From Gemmatimonadaceae bacterium (lineage in GTDB: Bacteria; Latescibacterota; UBA2968; UBA8231), in contig JAPOZM010000103.1 in the NCBI GenBank assembly GCA_026706075.1, forward strand, positions 19,633 to 83,632: a DNA stretch of 64,000 nucleotides, read 5' to 3'. Shown here piece by piece: positions 16,652 through 27,722 of this stretch. The translations under genes and the position numbers were made by a program. Every line of letters begins with the position of its first letter. The stretch's first letter is position 1. The notes beneath the pieces are model-generated. The model saw only the letters and a program-made list of their open reading frames with translations. It was not told the DNA's origin and did not search any database.

Positions 16652-17584
16652 TCACTCCTGCCGCTCTTCGGCCCGCAGGCCTTCGGTGTCCACGGCCGGG
16701 CTCAGCGACCGCGACCTGACACCCGCCTCCGCCCAGGCCTCCTCCATGGCGGCTCCCACCGCTTCCTGCGCGCCCTCGGGCACGAAGGCCAGGACCGACG
16801 GGCCGGCGCCGCTGAGGGCGGCTCCGAAGGCGCCGGCCCCAAGGGCGGCGGTGCGCACCGCCGCCAGCCCCGGCACCTGGCCGCTGCGGTAGGGCTCGTG
16901 CAGTCGCTCGTCCTCCATGCCGGGCCCCAGCAGGTCGAGGCGGCCCGTGGCCAGGGCCGCCGCCACCAGGCTGGCCCGGGCGGCGGCGTTCACCGCGTCG
17001 GCCCGGGGAACGGCGGCCGGCAGGGACCGGCGGGAGTCGGCCGTGGGCAGCTCGAACTCGGGGACGGCCACGGCCACCGCCAGACCGCCCGGAGGCTCGA
17101 AGCGCGTGCACGCGAGGCCGGGACCCGACCCGGAGACGATGGTGAACCCCCCACGCAGGCAGGGCGCGACGTTGTCGGCGTGCCCCTCCGACCCCCGGCC
17201 GTACTCGAGCAGCCAGTGGTCGTCCACGCGGCCGGCGCAGAGCATCTGCCCCGCCGCGGCGCCGGCCACCACGGCGGCGGCGCTGCTGCCGAGTCCGCGC
17301 GCCAGGGGGATCCCGTTCGCCGAGCGCAGGCCCAGGTCCGGCCCTTCGTAGCCGCCCGCCCGGAGGGCGGCGCGCAGGGCCCTGACGACGGCGTTCTGCT
17401 CCCCCGTCGGCAGGTCGTCAGCCCCCTCTCCCTCGAGGGCGGCGGTGATGGTCGCCGGGCGGCTGCGGGATTCCAGCCGTTGCACCGTCAGGTTGAGATA
17501 CAGCCCCAGGGCCAGGCCGAAGGCGTCGAGCCCCGGGCCGAGGTTGGCGCTGGTGGCGGGCACGCGGATGCGGATCTCGGACAC
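16652..17584 (-). CDS. thrB: Homoserine kinase
   Basis: The 310-residue GHMP kinase phosphorylates homoserine in threonine synthesis. Visible motifs are VPATSANLGPGLDAFG at the N-terminus, the phosphate loop GLGSSAAAVVAGA, EGHADNVAP, and the C-terminal GAALSGAGPSVLAF. The GTG start is chosen because it directly precedes the first strand and has GGGGGA upstream; the longer frame overlaps hemW. thrA and thrC are not in the window. It stands ten bases after hemW in the lepA operon. Confidence 0.95.
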   Translation of the reverse strand: MSEIRIRVPATSANLGPGLDAFGLALGLYLNLTVQRLESRSRPATITAALEGEGADDLPTGEQNAVVRALRAALRAGGYEGPDLGLRSANGIPLARGLGSSAAAVVAGAAAGQMLCAGRVDDHWLLEYGRGSEGHADNVAPCLRGGFTIVSGSGPGLACTRFEPPGGLAVAVAVPEFELPTADSRRSLPAAVPRADAVNAAARASLVAAALATGRLDLLGPGMEDERLHEPYRSGQVPGLAAVRTAALGAGAFGAALSGAGPSVLAFVPEGAQEAVGAAMEEAWAEAGVRSRSLSPAVDTEGLRAEERQE

Positions 17585-17594
17585 CGGTCCCCCG

Positions 17595-18758
17595 TCAGGC
17601 CGCCTCGGCCCGGGAGCGCACCTCGTCGGAGACCGCCCCGGCGACGGCATCGGCCACGGCGAAGCCGCGCTCCGTCAGCCGGAGGCGCCGGCCCTCGAGG
17701 GTGGCGTGGCCGTGGGCTCGCAGCCGCGGCCACAGGGTCGAGGCGGCGAGCCTGCGGCTCTCCTCCGCCTCGAGCTCGACGCCGGCGCAGGTCCGCAGCC
17801 CGAGCCACAGGCGGTCGCGGCGACAGCGCTCCTCGTCCGGCGGCTCCTCCCCGGCGCGGGCGTTGCCCCGGTCGGCCATCCGCTGGAGGTAGTCGTCGAA
17901 GTCGGGGGTGTTCCAGAACCGCCGGCCCTCGAGAAAGCTGTGGGCCGACACCCCTACGCCGACGTACTCGCCGCCCGTCCAGCCGTCCCAGTTGTGGGCG
18001 CAGCGGTGGCCCGGCCGCGCGAAGTTGGAGATCTCGTAGTGCTCGTACCCGGCGGCGCCGAAGCTCTCCACGGCGTGGAACCAGGCCTCCTCGTCCTCGG
18101 CCTCGCCGATCTCCGGCAGGTCTCCCGAGGCCCGGCGCCGGGCGAAGGCCGTACCCTCCTCCACGGTCAGGGCGTAGGCGGAGAGGTGGTCCGGGGCCAG
18201 GACAATGGCCCGCTTGACGGTATGCTCCCAGTCGGCGGCGGCGGCCCCCGGGATGCTGAAGATGAGGTCCATGCCGACGCTGTCGAAGCCGGCGGCGCGG
18301 GCGACGCCGTAGGCGCGCTCGGCCTCGGCGGCGTCGTGGGCGCGGCCCAGCCGGCGCAGGCTGCCGTCGCGCAGGGACTGCACGCCGAGGCTCAGCCGGG
18401 TCACCCCCGCGCGCCGGAGGTCCCGGAAGCGGCCGGCCTCCGCCGTGGAGGGGTTGGCCTCGCAGGTAACCTCCACGCCGCGGCGCAGGCCCAGGAAGCG
18501 GTCGGCGGTCTCGAGGATCCTGCCCAGGAGGCGCGGGTCCAGGCGGCTGGGGGTGCCGCCCCCGAAGAACACGGTATCGAGCCCGCCGCGGTCCCCCAGG
18601 CGGGCCCAGGTCTCGATCTCGCCGCACAGGCGGTCGACGTAGAGGCCCTCCTCGGCCCGCCGCCCGGTGACCACGGAGAAGGCGCAGTACGGGCACCGCT
18701 GCGGGCAGAAGGGGACGTGGACGTAGAGGCCGAAGGGCCGGCGGGGGAATGCCGTCAT
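17595..18758 (-). CDS. hemW: Radical SAM heme chaperone HemW
   Basis: The 387-residue protein begins with the radical-SAM site PFCPQRCPYCAF (CxxxCxxC followed by the HemW-specific Cys two residues later is replaced by Phe after Ala). FFGGGTPSRL, CEANPST and LGVQSL are HemN/HemW signatures. The C-terminal winged-helix region closes with ERGFAVAD. The length fits HemW rather than the longer HemN coproporphyrinogen dehydrogenase. HemW binds heme and inserts it into respiratory proteins. The start overlaps the upstream stop as ATGA. hemE in the window is about 6 kb away and on the other strand. Confidence 0.88.
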   Translation of the reverse strand: MTAFPRRPFGLYVHVPFCPQRCPYCAFSVVTGRRAEEGLYVDRLCGEIETWARLGDRGGLDTVFFGGGTPSRLDPRLLGRILETADRFLGLRRGVEVTCEANPSTAEAGRFRDLRRAGVTRLSLGVQSLRDGSLRRLGRAHDAAEAERAYGVARAAGFDSVGMDLIFSIPGAAAADWEHTVKRAIVLAPDHLSAYALTVEEGTAFARRRASGDLPEIGEAEDEEAWFHAVESFGAAGYEHYEISNFARPGHRCAHNWDGWTGGEYVGVGVSAHSFLEGRRFWNTPDFDDYLQRMADRGNARAGEEPPDEERCRRDRLWLGLRTCAGVELEAEESRRLAASTLWPRLRAHGHATLEGRRLRLTERGFAVADAVAGAVSDEVRSRAEAA

Positions 18759-19444
18759 CGCGCCACCGCCCCGAGCCGGTCCCAGCGCAGGCGGCCGGGC
18801 AGGCTCGCCAGGCCAGCCAGCAGGGGCCCATCCTCGGAGGCGGGCTCGGCCGAGAACCAGACGGCCAGGGGCCGGCCGACGACGTTGGCCACCGGCAGGA
18901 ATCCCCACTGCCGGCTGTCGCGGCTGCGATCGCGGTTGTCGCCCATGACGAAGAGGTGGCCCGGCGGCACCCGCTCCGGGCCCAGGTTGTCGCGGCGGCT
19001 GCCGCGGCCCGGCAGGATGCGGGGGTCGAGGTGCTTGGACCGGGGGGGGTCCGGGAACCGCTCGCCGTCGACGAAGACCGCCTTGTCCCTGATCTCGACG
19101 CTCTGACCGGCCACGGCGACACAGCGCTGCAGGTAGGTCCGGTACGGCTCACCCGGGACGCGGAAGAGGACGAGCTCTCCGGGCGACGGCTCTCCGAGGG
19201 CGGGCAGGGCGCCGACGAGGGGGACGGGAATGCCGTAGGTCACCCTCTCGAAGAGCAGGCGGTCACCGGGCATCAGGGTGTCCTCCATGCCCCCGGCGCG
19301 CACCGGATGCCCTCCCAGGAAGAGGGTGTTCACCACCACCAGGCCGAGGCCGGCCAGGACCAGGGTCCGGAGGAGGGAACGCCGGCGGGAACGGGACCCC
19401 GTCGATCTCCGGCGCCGGGTGCGCGAGGACTTCCTCTTGGCCAT
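18755..19444 (-). CDS. Signal peptidase I-like protein lacking the Ser/Lys catalytic dyad
   Basis: The 229-residue protein has an Arg-rich N-terminus, one transmembrane segment (about residues 23-40) and the S26 family layout. Box B reads AGGMEDTLMPGD where active enzymes have SM followed by xPT or EDT, so the nucleophile Ser is Gly. Box D reads YLQRCVAVAGQ where active enzymes have Y-I-K-R, so the general base Lys is Gln. Box E, MGDNRDRSRDSRQWG, is fully conserved. The fold is therefore kept but classical peptidase activity should be absent. It lies 17 bases after lepA, the usual lepA-lepB pairing, and is coupled to hemW. A second, active lepB is expected elsewhere. Confidence 0.85.
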   Translation of the reverse strand: MAKRKSSRTRRRRSTGSRSRRRSLLRTLVLAGLGLVVVNTLFLGGHPVRAGGMEDTLMPGDRLLFERVTYGIPVPLVGALPALGEPSPGELVLFRVPGEPYRTYLQRCVAVAGQSVEIRDKAVFVDGERFPDPPRSKHLDPRILPGRGSRRDNLGPERVPPGHLFVMGDNRDRSRDSRQWGFLPVANVVGRPLAVWFSAEPASEDGPLLAGLASLPGRLRWDRLGAVAR

Positions 19445-19461
19445 GGCTGGTCCCCGGCCGT

Positions 19462-21264
<1,803 letters not shown>

Positions 21265-21271
21265 GACAGCG

Positions 21272-21300
21272 AGTCTATGGGTGTCCCCCGCTCCTGTCAA
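21272..21300 (-). promoter_or_regulatory. Strong sigma70-type promoter of the lepA operon (leaderless)
   Basis: On the minus strand TTGACA (21295-21300) is separated by 17 bp from TAGACT (21272-21277). The expected transcription start falls at or within two bases of the lepA ATG (21264), leaving no room for a ribosome site. Confidence 0.75.
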
Positions 21301-21415
21301 ACCAGTCTCGGCATGCGTTCAATTCATTCTTCCACAATCGATTAGCCCCCTGAATATCAACCTTGTCGACAAATGGAGGAGACCACGGGGTGGGGCTCCT
21401 CGGGGCCTGATCTGC

Positions 21416-21443
21416 TTGACACCCCGGGGAGAACGTCTAGCTT
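21416..21443 (+). promoter_or_regulatory. Putative promoter of the glycosidase-like gene
   Basis: TTGACA (21416-21421) is followed after 16 bp by TAGCTT (21438-21443). The resulting leader would be about 60 bases and include the AGAAGGA ribosome site. Confidence 0.5.
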
Positions 21444-21509
21444 CATCTGTTTCCGTTCGGAACCGAATTCACCTGCCGCCCGGCAGCCCCCGCAAATCAG
21501 AAGGATGTC

Positions 21510-24299
21510 ATGACGCTTTCTCACCTCGGCGAGGAGATCGAGACTGCCAGACGTCCCGGTCCCGCCGAGGCGGGACCGGAGCCACAGCCCGGCCTTTCCC
21601 CGGTGGAGGATGCCGGCTCCTGGGAGGTCGACTTTCGGGAAGGACTGTCGGGCGAGGCCTCGCCCGAGGGTGAGACCGGCCTCCTCATCTCCTGCACCGG
21701 CGCCGGCGAAGCCGTCGTCGGCGCCCCCCACCCACTCCCCGTTCCCCCCGGCACGGCCGCCCTCCGGCTGTGGGTCGAGGCCCCCGGCCCCGGCGACGCC
21801 CAGGCACCCGAGCTCTTCGTCCTCCTGGGCGAAGGCCAGGAGCGCTCGATGGGCCGGCTCGACTTCTCCGGCCGTCACCTGCTGCGCCGCACCCTGCCCT
21901 CGGGGGCGAGCGTCGCCGGGCTGGCGATCCGCGGCCTCTTTCACCGCGAGACCTCCGACATCACCCTCTCGGGGCTCGCCTTCGAGGCGGAGGACACCCA
22001 GCCCCTCCCGCCGGCAACCTCGGGGGAGCCCGCCTCGATGCAGCCCTCCACCTCGGAGGAGGTGACGAATTCCATCCAGAAGGACGGCATCTCCTTCGTC
22101 TTCGAGGCGCGTTCACTGTCTGCGGTGGTGCGCTACGTGTACACCCCGATCGAGGGGAATCTCTCCGACTTCGAGGTGGAGATCAACAACGGCGACGCCA
22201 TCAAGCTGGCCGAAGACGGCGGCATCACCGTCTCCATGGAAGGGCGGGAGTGGAGCCCCGAGGACGAGGAGATCGAGCGCCACTTCGTCAGCTGCGAGCG
22301 GGTGGGCGACGCCGTCGAGGCGCGGTGGCAATTTCGCCGGGGGAGCGAGCTGGCCGACTTTCTCTACCGGATCCACATCCAGAGCAAGTCGCTCGTCGTC
22401 GAGCTCGAAGGCGGCGGCGGCCGGGCCTCCGGTGTCGAGCTCGGGTACGTGGTGGGAGCGATCCATCCGCGCCTGATTCAGGTTCCGTACCTCAATCTCG
22501 GAGACCGGCAGCCCAACGTGCTGTGCACCTCCGGCGTCTTCGTCAGCAGTTGTCTCGACTGGTGCCGGTCCCGGGCCTCCTCCCTGCACGCGGCCCCCGC
22601 CGAGGCCGACCAGCTCATGCACCTGAACGGCGGCTGCCGGTACCTGCCCGCTTCCGACGGCCGCCGGGCCACCCTGCGCGAGCGCTGGCTCCTCACGGTG
22701 TCCCGGCGGTTCGAGGAGGTCCTGCCGTCCCGTCCCCCGGTGGAGGCCAAGGGACCGGCGCCGCTCTCCAAGCGGTCGATCTGGTGCCAGCTGCCGGAGA
22801 TGGAAGCGGGGGAGGAGGCCTACATCGAGGCCTACGAGCGCCTGCGCATGTACCGTCAGGTCGGGCTGCGCGACCTGCTGGTGCTCCATCCCGAGTCGAC
22901 CTGGCACGACGGCCTCGGGGGGCCGGCCATCGACACCGTGGGAGCCGAGGCCAAGGGCGGCGACGACGCCCTTCTGGAGTACCTCGAGGCGGTCCGCGAG
23001 CTCGGCTACGAGTACGCCCTGAACGCCTCCTTCCGGCAGATCTCCCCCCTCGACGAGGCGTGGCCGGAGGCCCCCGCCGCCCTCGACGAGCAGGGCGACT
23101 ACACGGTGACCGGCCCGGGGCGCTACCTGCTCAAGCCGGACGCGGCCGCGCCCCTGGCCCCGGGACGCGTCGAGCGGCTCGTCGAGCGCTATGGGGCCTC
23201 GGCGGTGTACCTCACCGATCACGCCTCCGCGCCGCCTTGGGCCCGTCTCGACCGGGATGTCCGCCTGGCGGCGCCCGCGAGCTTCCGCCACACCTGGCAG
23301 TGCGAGCAGGAGCTGCTCGCCGCCCTCTGCCGGCAGGACGTTCCGGTGGTGGCCGACGGCGGCAACCACTGGCTGTACGCCGGCCTGCTCTCGGGCGCGG
23401 TGGGCTGTCTCCGGGGCGAGTCCCCTGCGCAGCAGCCGCTCCTCGTCGACTTCGCCCTGGGCTGGTTGCACGACCGCCAGACCGACGCCGGTCTCGGCGC
23501 TCCGGAGGAGTATTTCGGCGAGACGATCCCCACGGAGGAACGCCACGCCCGCAGCGCCTGGTTCGACCGCTACCTGGCCGCCGTCGTCGCCTACGGCCAC
23601 GCCGGGTTGCTGCCCGACCTGGAGCGATGGGGCCTGCCGGCGGTGGCCAAGACCTACTACATGCTGCACGCTCTCCAGGACCACTACCTGGGGGTGAAGC
23701 CCGAATCGGTCCACTACCAGCGTGGCGGCAACCTGCTCGAGACCACCGAGGCCCTGGTGGCCGGAGCCCACGAGCTCAGCCAGATCCGCGTGGTCTACGC
23801 CAACGGCCTGCAGGTCCACGTCAACGGGGCCCACGAGGAGGAGTGGGTCATCCAGGCGGACGAGGAGACTTCCTACCGTCTGCCGCCGGCCTCCTTCCTC
23901 GCCCGGGGCCCCGGCGGCCTCCTCGTCTATTCGGCCGATGCCGGATCGGGGCGGATCGACTACGCCGCCTGTGCCGAGTATCTCTACTGCGACACCCGGG
24001 GCCAACGCATGACCATGGGCCCCCTGACCCTCGACGGCGCCGCCGTCCTCACCCACGAGGACTGGGTGATCGACGTCTACCCCCTCGACTGCGAGGAGCC
24101 CCTGGAGGTCGACCCCACCCACTTGTGGAAGGACCGCCGCATGCCGCCCCTGCGGGTTCTCGCCTTCCGGGACGATGCGGAGGAGCCGGAAGTTGTATCG
24201 GCCAACGCCTCGGCGGAGGGCATCCGCCTGGCGCCCCAGGAGGATGTCTGCCGCTACCGCATCACCCTTCCCGAGTGGATGATCGAGCCCGGGAAGTGA
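21510..24299 (+). CDS. Large putative glycoside hydrolase-like protein of unknown function
   Basis: The 929-residue protein has no signal peptide. Residues about 1-180 are Pro/Gly-rich with strands like a carbohydrate-binding sandwich. About 190-420 is a second beta-rich domain resembling the supersandwich found before some glycosidase barrels. About 430-700 looks like a TIM barrel, with VYLTDHAS and VVADGGNHW as candidate acid clusters on strand ends. About 720-929 is a C-terminal beta domain. I do not recognise the family with certainty; GH101-like or DUF5696-like proteins are the nearest analogies I can suggest. The ATG follows AGAAGGA at five bases. hemE begins 16 bases downstream on the same strand. 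Confidence 0.6.
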   Translation: MTLSHLGEEIETARRPGPAEAGPEPQPGLSPVEDAGSWEVDFREGLSGEASPEGETGLLISCTGAGEAVVGAPHPLPVPPGTAALRLWVEAPGPGDAQAPELFVLLGEGQERSMGRLDFSGRHLLRRTLPSGASVAGLAIRGLFHRETSDITLSGLAFEAEDTQPLPPATSGEPASMQPSTSEEVTNSIQKDGISFVFEARSLSAVVRYVYTPIEGNLSDFEVEINNGDAIKLAEDGGITVSMEGREWSPEDEEIERHFVSCERVGDAVEARWQFRRGSELADFLYRIHIQSKSLVVELEGGGGRASGVELGYVVGAIHPRLIQVPYLNLGDRQPNVLCTSGVFVSSCLDWCRSRASSLHAAPAEADQLMHLNGGCRYLPASDGRRATLRERWLLTVSRRFEEVLPSRPPVEAKGPAPLSKRSIWCQLPEMEAGEEAYIEAYERLRMYRQVGLRDLLVLHPESTWHDGLGGPAIDTVGAEAKGGDDALLEYLEAVRELGYEYALNASFRQISPLDEAWPEAPAALDEQGDYTVTGPGRYLLKPDAAAPLAPGRVERLVERYGASAVYLTDHASAPPWARLDRDVRLAAPASFRHTWQCEQELLAALCRQDVPVVADGGNHWLYAGLLSGAVGCLRGESPAQQPLLVDFALGWLHDRQTDAGLGAPEEYFGETIPTEERHARSAWFDRYLAAVVAYGHAGLLPDLERWGLPAVAKTYYMLHALQDHYLGVKPESVHYQRGGNLLETTEALVAGAHELSQIRVVYANGLQVHVNGAHEEEWVIQADEETSYRLPPASFLARGPGGLLVYSADAGSGRIDYAACAEYLYCDTRGQRMTMGPLTLDGAAVLTHEDWVIDVYPLDCEEPLEVDPTHLWKDRRMPPLRVLAFRDDAEEPEVVSANASAEGIRLAPQEDVCRYRITLPEWMIEPGK

Positions 24300-24315
24300 T
24301 CCTCCGGCCGGCGCG

Positions 24316-25380
24316 TTGACCCTCCCCTCCCCGAGCCTCGAAGCGCCCGCCGAAGAGCCCCTGTTCCTCGCCGCCTGCCGCGGACGCGCCGGCCCCCGGC
24401 GTCCCGTCTGGCTCATGCGTCAGGCCGGACGCATCCTCTCCCCGTACCGCGAGCTGAAGAAGCGCATCGGCTCGATGGAGGCCATGTTCCGGGATCCCGC
24501 CGTGGCCGCCGACGTAACCCTCATGCCTGTCGAGCTCCTCGGCGTCGATGCCGCCATCCTCTTCGCCGACATCTTCACGCCCGTCGATCCCATGGGCTGC
24601 GCCGTCACCTTCTCGCCTGCTCCGATCCTCGAGTACCACGTGGCCGGCGCGGCGGACCTGGCACGGCTGCGGGAGATCGACTCGGAGCGCGACCTCGGCC
24701 ACGTGGCCGAGACGATCGGCCGCGTGCGCCAGCGTCTCCCCTCCGGGGTTCCCCTGATCGGATTCGCGGGGGCGCCTTTCACCCTGGCCACCTACATGGC
24801 CGAAGGCGGGCCCCGCTCGCGGGAGTTCAGCGGCTACCGGCGGTTGCTGCACGGCGACCCGTCCACCGCCCTGGGCCTGCTCGACAGGCTCACCGAGGTG
24901 AGCATCGACTACCTGTCCATGCAGGCCCGCGCCGGCGCCCAAGCCCTGCAGTTGTTCGACACCTGGGTGGGGTGGCTGTCGCTGGCCGACTTCGAGTCCG
25001 TCGTCCTCCCCCGTCTGCAACGCATCTTCCGCCACCTCGACGCCCTGGGCGTACCGGCCATCTACTACGCCAACCACGCCGCCCACCTCGTCGACGCCCT
25101 CGACCGGGTCGGCGCGCATGTCCTCTCCCTCGACTGGCGCACCGATCTGGGCGCCCTGTTCCGGCGCTGGGAGGGCCGGATCCCCCTGCAGGGAAACCTC
25201 GACCCGGCGCGGCTCTTCGCCCACCCCGACCGGGTGGAGGAGGAGGTCGGGCGGCTGCTGCGGACCACGGAGGGGTACCCTCACCTGTTCAACCTGGGCC
25301 ACGGGGTCCATCCTGAGACCCCGTTCGCCAGCGTGGTCCGGCTGGTCGAGACGGTTCAGGGATACGGCCGGGAGAGCTGA
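24316..25380 (+). CDS. hemE: Uroporphyrinogen decarboxylase, TTG start
   Basis: The 354-residue enzyme converts uroporphyrinogen III to coproporphyrinogen III. The N-terminal WLMRQAGR motif, DIFTPVDPMG (active-site Asp region), FAGAPFTLATY, and the C-terminal GNLDPARL and NLGHGVHP segments are all present. The only in-frame initiation codon before the conserved MRQAGR region that fits is TTG at 24316, 16 bases after the preceding stop; the ribosome site is weak, suggesting low expression or coupling. A 78-residue ORF follows by two bases. Confidence 0.93.
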   Translation: MTLPSPSLEAPAEEPLFLAACRGRAGPRRPVWLMRQAGRILSPYRELKKRIGSMEAMFRDPAVAADVTLMPVELLGVDAAILFADIFTPVDPMGCAVTFSPAPILEYHVAGAADLARLREIDSERDLGHVAETIGRVRQRLPSGVPLIGFAGAPFTLATYMAEGGPRSREFSGYRRLLHGDPSTALGLLDRLTEVSIDYLSMQARAGAQALQLFDTWVGWLSLADFESVVLPRLQRIFRHLDALGVPAIYYANHAAHLVDALDRVGAHVLSLDWRTDLGALFRRWEGRIPLQGNLDPARLFAHPDRVEEEVGRLLRTTEGYPHLFNLGHGVHPETPFASVVRLVETVQGYGRES

Positions 25381-25382
25381 GA

Positions 25383-25619
25383 ATGTCAGGGACCGAGATC
25401 GAAGAGAGAGGCGTGACCCGCCGTCACACCTTCTTCTGCGTCGACCGGGAGCGGCACGGCGGCAAGGCCGGACTGATCGAGGCGGTGCCGAAGCAGATCG
25501 TCGTCTTCGGAGAGACGATCGAGGGCTGGATCATCACCACCGAGAGGCCGGTGATCGACAAGACGATCACCCTGGCCGAATCGGTGGAGGGCATCGGATC
25601 GACTCGCGACCCCGAGTGA
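25383..25619 (+). CDS. Small hypothetical protein (78 aa)
   Basis: The short ORF begins two bases after the hemE stop and ends 15 bases before a convergent gene. It has mixed charge, an HTFFCVDRE segment, and alternating hydrophobic residues (KQIVVFGETIEGWIITTE) suggesting a small beta-rich domain. There is no signal peptide or membrane segment. Its position implies co-translation with hemE. I do not recognise it, and no function is proposed. Confidence 0.55.
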   Translation: MSGTEIEERGVTRRHTFFCVDRERHGGKAGLIEAVPKQIVVFGETIEGWIITTERPVIDKTITLAESVEGIGSTRDPE

Positions 25620-25634
25620 GGGGTCAAGGGGCCT

Positions 25635-26105
25635 TCAGTCCCAGCGAAAGGCGCCCTTGTGCCAGCGCGCCCAGCGTTGAGGCGGATCCTCCACCTCGTC
25701 GCCCGGAGCCATGAATTCTCCGCCGAAGTCGGAGCGCTCCTGGTAGCCCTTCCACAGGTTGGGGAAGTCCGCTTCGAGCATCTCTTCCACGCGGGTGCGA
25801 ATGCCCTCGGCATGGTAGGTGAGGAGGCGCGCCGACTCCCGGCGGCCGGACTCCTGGAGATGCTCCGCCATGGGGGTGCTTATCCACAGGACGAAGCGCA
25901 CCTTGTTGCCCTCGGCGAGCTCGAGCCCGACGCGGTAGGCGGGATAGGAGACCTGCAGCCCGAGCACCTGAAGGCGCAGGCTGAGCCACTCCCTCTGGGT
26001 TACGGTCCTGGGCTCGTCCAGCTCGACATCGGCGAGCTCCGAGGCCGCCGGAAGGGCCCCGAAGAGAAGGCCGAGGGCGGCGGCAAAGCCTGATATCCGC
26101 CTCAT
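25635..26105 (-). CDS. Exported hypothetical protein
   Basis: The 156-residue protein has a signal peptide MRRISGFAAALGLLFGALP with likely cleavage after PAASE or nearby. The mature part contains a helical stretch (REWLSLRLQVLGLQVS, VEEMLEADFPNLWKGYQ) and ends in a Trp-rich WARWHKGAFRWD. A GGGGGAG ribosome site supports this start; an ATG ten codons upstream would bury the signal sequence. It lies downstream of the zinc-ribbon CBS gene in the korAB transcription unit. The family is not recognised. Confidence 0.7.
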   Translation of the reverse strand: MRRISGFAAALGLLFGALPAASELADVELDEPRTVTQREWLSLRLQVLGLQVSYPAYRVGLELAEGNKVRFVLWISTPMAEHLQESGRRESARLLTYHAEGIRTRVEEMLEADFPNLWKGYQERSDFGGEFMAPGDEVEDPPQRWARWHKGAFRWD

Positions 26106-26137
26106 GGGCTGCTCCCCCTCGCCCCGGGGGGACATGC

Positions 26138-26680
26138 TCAGCGGTCGTCCCCGGGGCGCGTGAAGTTCTCTTCCATGAAGATGAGGATGTCCCGCAGGGA
26201 GATGAATCCCACGGGGCACCAGTCCTCGTCCACCAGCGGCACATGGCGGAAGCCGTGGACCGCCATCATGTGGAGGGCGCGGCTGACCGGGTCGGAGGGC
26301 TTCAGCGCCGTCGGTCCGGGAGTCATCAGGCTCTCCACCGGAACCGCCTCCAGGTCCTCGATCAGTCCGGCCACGCGGTAGAGCACGTCGCGTTCGGTGA
26401 AGATCCCCACGAGCTCGCCGCCGGGGTTGGTGATCAGCACGCAGCCCACGTTGCGGCCCTTGAGCCGCGAGATCGCCTCTGCCAGGGAGGTGTGGCGCTC
26501 GACGCTCTCGGGAAGCCGGGGGTTGAGGCTCAGGAGCGGTTGCAGCAGGATCGAGGACTCCCCCTCCTCGACCTCCGCGGGGGCCACGAGGCTCTGGCCG
26601 CACTCCTCGCACGGGTCCGTCCCTGCCATGTTGGCGTGCCCACAGGCCGGGCACAAGGCGACTTGGGAGGCGGCCTCCAC
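26138..26680 (-). CDS. Zinc-ribbon plus tandem CBS-domain protein
   Basis: The 180-residue protein starts with GTG. Residues 10-30 form a four-cysteine ribbon (CPACG and CEECG). Two CBS motifs follow (about 55-110 and 117-172), with GIFTERDVLYRV and VGFISLRDILIF as the typical CBS ends. CBS pairs bind adenosine nucleotides and regulate partner enzymes or transporters. It starts four bases after the korB stop, with GGAG upstream, so it is cotranscribed with korAB. It resembles the CBS protein on the other side of korAB, suggesting duplication. A role as an energy-state regulator of KorAB is inference. Confidence 0.85.
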   Translation of the reverse strand: MEAASQVALCPACGHANMAGTDPCEECGQSLVAPAEVEEGESSILLQPLLSLNPRLPESVERHTSLAEAISRLKGRNVGCVLITNPGGELVGIFTERDVLYRVAGLIEDLEAVPVESLMTPGPTALKPSDPVSRALHMMAVHGFRHVPLVDEDWCPVGFISLRDILIFMEENFTRPGDDR

Positions 26681-26684
26681 GGGG

Positions 26685-27701
<1,017 letters not shown>

Positions 27702-27722
27702 CTGCTGGCTCCGCCGGGTTCG

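Noticed and set aside
21770..24319. 849-residue plus-strand frame
   Set aside because: Low-complexity Arg/Pro/Gly composition typical of a shifted frame in GC-rich DNA; the overlapping 929-residue frame has coherent domains and a ribosome site.
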